A stretch of 64,000 nt of DNA, from positions 33,342 to 97,341 of the forward strand of contig DAHUXR010000003.1 in NCBI GenBank assembly GCA_027307045.1, given 5' to 3'. Both the position numbers and the translations under genes were made by a program. Below, piece by piece: positions 61,222 to 64,000 of the stretch. The DNA is from Acidobacteriaceae bacterium (GTDB lineage Bacteria > Acidobacteriota > Terriglobia > Terriglobales > Acidobacteriaceae). Each line of letters begins with the position of its first letter. Within the stretch, counting starts at the first letter, position 1. The notes under the pieces are model-generated. The model was given only the letters and a program-made list of their open reading frames with translations, did no database searches and was not told the origin of the DNA.

Positions 61222-63364
61222 AGCTTTCTCCTTCATAAACTCGTGCGCCGGCTTCACGCGCTGCACGCAATGAAGACGGCTCTTCAGAAATCGTTCCCAA
61301 ACGCGACAAAGTGATGACCCGGTCGGCAATCCTGATTGTGTCCGGACGGTGCGCGGCAAAAATGCGCGTCATGCGCAGGTCAACCAGCATGGCGGCAATC
61401 CGCTGCTCGGTGGGAACGTCGAGATGGCTGGTGGCTTCATCCAGGATCAGAATCGAAGGTCGCTGATAAAGAGCGCGTGCCAGCAAAAGGCGCTGTTGTT
61501 GACCTCCGGAGAGCGCCGACCCCATCTCACCGATCAAAGTGCTGTAGCCCATGTGCATTTGGTTAATCTCATCGTCAAGGCAGGCAAGACGCGCGCATTC
61601 CTGCACCCGTGACATGTCGGCAACGTCAGAGGCAAAAGCGATGTTTTCCGCGATGGTCCCGGCAAAAAGAGAATCATCCTGCAAAACAAAACCAACATTG
61701 CCCAGAACTGCCGCGCGGCTCTCGCAAACAGAATGTCCATTGACAACCACATCTCCCGATTGTGGCTTCAGAAGCCCGGCCATCAGCTTAAGGAGCGTCG
61801 ATTTTCCCGCTCCCGAAGCCCCCACCACTGCCACGCACTCGCCCGGTTCGATCCTGAAAGTAACGTCGTGCAACAGCCACGGTTCCGTATCTGAGTAGCG
61901 GAAGAAGAGATGTTTCACATCGATGGAAGAGTCTTCAACTGCTCCCGCGTCATCGATGAAGGTGGATTCAGGCTTTTCCAGAACAACATCGGCCAACCTC
62001 TGGACCTGGAGCGATAGCATTCGGAATTCATACAAGCGGTCAACCAGGGTAGTGATGCGCGCCTTGAATTGTTCCTGGTAAGCGACGAAGGCAAACAACA
62101 TGCCGACGCTGAACTTGCCGCCCAGAACCAGCGTTGCGCCAGCCCAGACCACAGCTACTGTTTGCAGGCCAAAAATCAACCCATTCGCAGCTCTGAAAAG
62201 CAGAGTGAGTTTTTCCGCGGCCACCTGGGCATTGGTTGTGTCGGCAAGCAGGTTCATCCAGCGCGTTTTGCGGCCATCTTCACGGCCCAGGACCTTGATG
62301 GTGCGAATGCCGCGGAGCGTCTCAATCAGATGGGTCTGTTGTTTGGCGAGACGCATGATTTGCTCTTCCGTGGACTGTCGCAATGGACGGTAGGCAAAGT
62401 TACGCAATGCGACATAGAGCAGTACGCTGGCGATCACGATCAAGGCCAATTGGCGGCTATACAGGAACATTACCGCCAAAACAAAAATGGATATCAGTCC
62501 GTCCAGCAACGCTTCAATAAAGTTATTGGTGAGGGTGCGCTGGATGGCCTCAGCGCCGTCAAAGCGGGAAAGAATGTCACCGAAGTATCGCTTTTCAAAA
62601 AATGAGACCGGCAACCGGACCAGGTGGGAGAAAAGATTGGCGTACCACTGCAATTTGAGCAACGTGCCGAAATAAAGAGTGGTCCAACTGCGCAGCGCTC
62701 CCAGGAAAGATTGCAGGCCGATCAACAGCATGAAGCCGATGCCAAGGGTAAAGAGCAGGTCGCGGTCAAACGATGCGAGCACCTTGTCCACGGTGAGTTG
62801 CAGGAACAACGGGCTAATGATGGAAAATATTTCCAGAGCGGAAGCAAGAACAAATATCTGCGCCAGCGCGCGCTTGAGACCAGAGACGCGGCCAATGAGA
62901 TCGCGCAATCGGAGCGGTCGGCGCTCTTCACGCTGCACAAAGCTGGGCGTGGGAGTGAGTTCCAGCGCAACGCCGGTGAAGTGGCGGCTGGCTTCAGCAA
63001 AGCTAACCCGGCGCGGGCCTACCGCCGGATCATGCAGGTAGACATATTTCCGCGTAACCTTCTTCAGTACCACAAAGTGTTCCATTTTCCAATGCAGGAT
63101 GCAGGGTGCTTTCAGGTAAGCCAGGTCTTCAAGTTCCACGCGAAGCGGGCGGCCGGTGAGATCAAGAGCGGCGGCAAACTTAATAATATGGTTCAGCGTA
63201 GCGCCGCGCAGCGAAACAGAGAAGCGGTGCCGCAGCGCGGGCAGGTCAACCCGCAGACCGTGATAACCGGCGATCATGGCAAGGCAAGCCAGGCCACACT
63301 CCGCCGCCTCAGTCTGAAAGACCATCGGCAGTTTTTGTTCCCAGGAAAATTTCATTGTCTGCAA
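61214..63364 (-). CDS. C39-peptidase-containing ABC exporter (PCAT type)
   Basis: 716 residues in three parts. N-terminal C39 peptidase (1-150): catalytic Cys23 in QTEAAECGLACLAMIAGYHG, His in ILHWKMEHFVVLKKV, and Asp in YVYLHDPAVGPRRV. Membrane domain (about 160-450) with about six helices (LAQIFVLASALEIFSIISPL). ATPase: Walker A VGASGAGKSTLLKL, signature SALSGGQQQRLLLARAL, Walker B SILILDEATSHLD. It cuts leaders after double Gly and exports the core across the inner membrane. It lies between the HlyD-like gene and the precursor array and overlaps precursor 13, so the VxGG precursors are its expected cargo. Confidence 0.95.
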   Translation of the reverse strand: MQTMKFSWEQKLPMVFQTEAAECGLACLAMIAGYHGLRVDLPALRHRFSVSLRGATLNHIIKFAAALDLTGRPLRVELEDLAYLKAPCILHWKMEHFVVLKKVTRKYVYLHDPAVGPRRVSFAEASRHFTGVALELTPTPSFVQREERRPLRLRDLIGRVSGLKRALAQIFVLASALEIFSIISPLFLQLTVDKVLASFDRDLLFTLGIGFMLLIGLQSFLGALRSWTTLYFGTLLKLQWYANLFSHLVRLPVSFFEKRYFGDILSRFDGAEAIQRTLTNNFIEALLDGLISIFVLAVMFLYSRQLALIVIASVLLYVALRNFAYRPLRQSTEEQIMRLAKQQTHLIETLRGIRTIKVLGREDGRKTRWMNLLADTTNAQVAAEKLTLLFRAANGLIFGLQTVAVVWAGATLVLGGKFSVGMLFAFVAYQEQFKARITTLVDRLYEFRMLSLQVQRLADVVLEKPESTFIDDAGAVEDSSIDVKHLFFRYSDTEPWLLHDVTFRIEPGECVAVVGASGAGKSTLLKLMAGLLKPQSGDVVVNGHSVCESRAAVLGNVGFVLQDDSLFAGTIAENIAFASDVADMSRVQECARLACLDDEINQMHMGYSTLIGEMGSALSGGQQQRLLLARALYQRPSILILDEATSHLDVPTEQRIAAMLVDLRMTRIFAAHRPDTIRIADRVITLSRLGTISEEPSSLRAAREAGARVYEGESYV

Positions 63365-63381
63365 GTACCGCGCACGTCCCT

Positions 63382-63996
63382 TTAACTTCCTGATCGTTCA
63401 AAAAACCACTTGATGAGAGGTTTATGCCCAAGCGGGATTTCCGCTTCCACTCTTGCTCCCGCTTGTGTTGAAGGGTTGACTTGCATGGCCTGTGCCGCTT
63501 GTGGCGGAAGCGACACCTTAATCTTGTAACCCGGAATTTTGTCTGCGGGCCCGGCCAAATTTTTCCGAGAAAGTTCCGCTGATGCCACCGGTGCCTGCGG
63601 GAGTTCCACGACTGTTCCCACCTGACGAGCAAACTTTGCCGGACAAGAATCACAGCGCAAAGTTAGCTGGGCGCCGACGTGCAACCGATCATGCAGGTTG
63701 GCGGGCACGTAGAATTCAGCCGCCATACTAGCTCCGGCTGAACCCGGATTTGAGAGACTGCTCGCGCTTATGATCCCCGGAACGCGTGCCCTTTCAGTGT
63801 ATTGGCCAAGGAAGAGAAATCCCAGGACCGCTGCCGTGATCCCCAGTGCAAACCAGCAAAGCAGCATCAGGGAAAACGGACGGACGAGAATAATCTCGCC
63901 ATAGAATTTTTGCTGTAGAGCGGCAATCGCTTCCGGGCGGAATAGCGGCAGGGGCTCACCATGATTGCCGTGGCTTTCCACCGAACTTCTTTCCAT
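63382..63996 (-). CDS. Short HlyD-like membrane-fusion protein
   Basis: 204 residues. Cytosolic N-terminus, one membrane helix (SLMLLCWFALGITAAVLGFL), then a beta-rich periplasmic region (ARVPGIISASSLSNPGSAGA, FYVPANLHDRLHVGAQLTLR, GARVEAEIPLGHKPLIKWFF). Usual HlyD adaptors are about twice as long; the helical hairpin and lipoyl halves are missing, so this is a minimal or reduced adaptor. It is 17 bp upstream of the ABC exporter in the same operon. ATG is at 63996, four bases from the window edge; a longer upstream start cannot be excluded. Confidence 0.8.
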   Translation of the reverse strand: MERSSVESHGNHGEPLPLFRPEAIAALQQKFYGEIILVRPFSLMLLCWFALGITAAVLGFLFLGQYTERARVPGIISASSLSNPGSAGASMAAEFYVPANLHDRLHVGAQLTLRCDSCPAKFARQVGTVVELPQAPVASAELSRKNLAGPADKIPGYKIKVSLPPQAAQAMQVNPSTQAGARVEAEIPLGHKPLIKWFFERSGS

Positions 63997-64000
63997 CGAA

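Overview
The window looks like a chromosomal segment of an Acidobacteriota-type bacterium. The clearest taxonomic pointer is the 809-residue duplicated orphan permease (ADOP/MacB-FtsX type) at 13580-16009. The mix of NRPS, NHEJ Ku, YVTN propeller lipoprotein, GAF/PAS kinases and several chemosensory operons fits that group. This assignment is an inference from gene content; no rRNA or tRNA gene was seen.

Layout. (1) 1-17121: the 3' part of a nonribosomal peptide synthetase locus: two giant NRPS genes carrying four A domains, one epimerase and one embedded N-methyltransferase, followed by an ADOP permease and a Rossmann oxidoreductase-like protein. (2) 17316-25690: miscellaneous genes (GH15 glycosidase, small membrane protein, a decayed enolase-superfamily gene, an SDR with a perfect palindrome upstream, DUF92 protein, Ku, YVTN lipoprotein). 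(3) 25724-33358 (minus): a complete chemosensory operon, MCP-CheW-CheR-CheA-CheB-receiver-CheX. (4) 33842-40721: a soluble GAF/PAS histidine kinase, a single receiver, an NtrC-type sigma-54 activator and an unrecognised 531-residue protein. (5) 40948-51214: a second chemosensory operon of Pil-Chp-like make-up (receiver, CheW, MCP, CheR, hybrid CheA with two Hpt domains and a receiver, CheB, two more CheW-like proteins, receiver-DUF4388, receiver). (6) 51217-56836: GH3 hexosaminidase, sodium/solute symporter, RfbC-type epimerase, PPK2. (7) 56888-63996 (minus): a ribosomal-peptide locus.

Two systems deserve attention. First, the minus-strand locus at 56888-63996 encodes a short HlyD-like adaptor, a C39-peptidase ABC exporter, a tandem array of 13 paralogous small-peptide genes (11 intact, 2 broken) and a graspetide-type ATP-grasp ligase. 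The peptides share a leader (NRVLxRxGARxL...E...VxGG) and a core with TxTxCT near its start and DGDxSxGEC near its end. This suggests a many-precursor graspetide-like RiPP family cut at the double glycine and exported by the C39 transporter. Second, TGAGACG repeats lie upstream of sigma-54-like GG-N10-GC promoters before the first MCP, before the 39126 gene and before the second chemosensory operon. The NtrC-type activator encoded between the two operons is the obvious candidate to bind them, so both operons may form one local sigma-54 regulon.

Limits: all annotation is by eye from the sequence and translations; no homology search, HMM, folding or promoter scan was run. Substrate specificities of A domains, peptide modification and motif significance are inferences.
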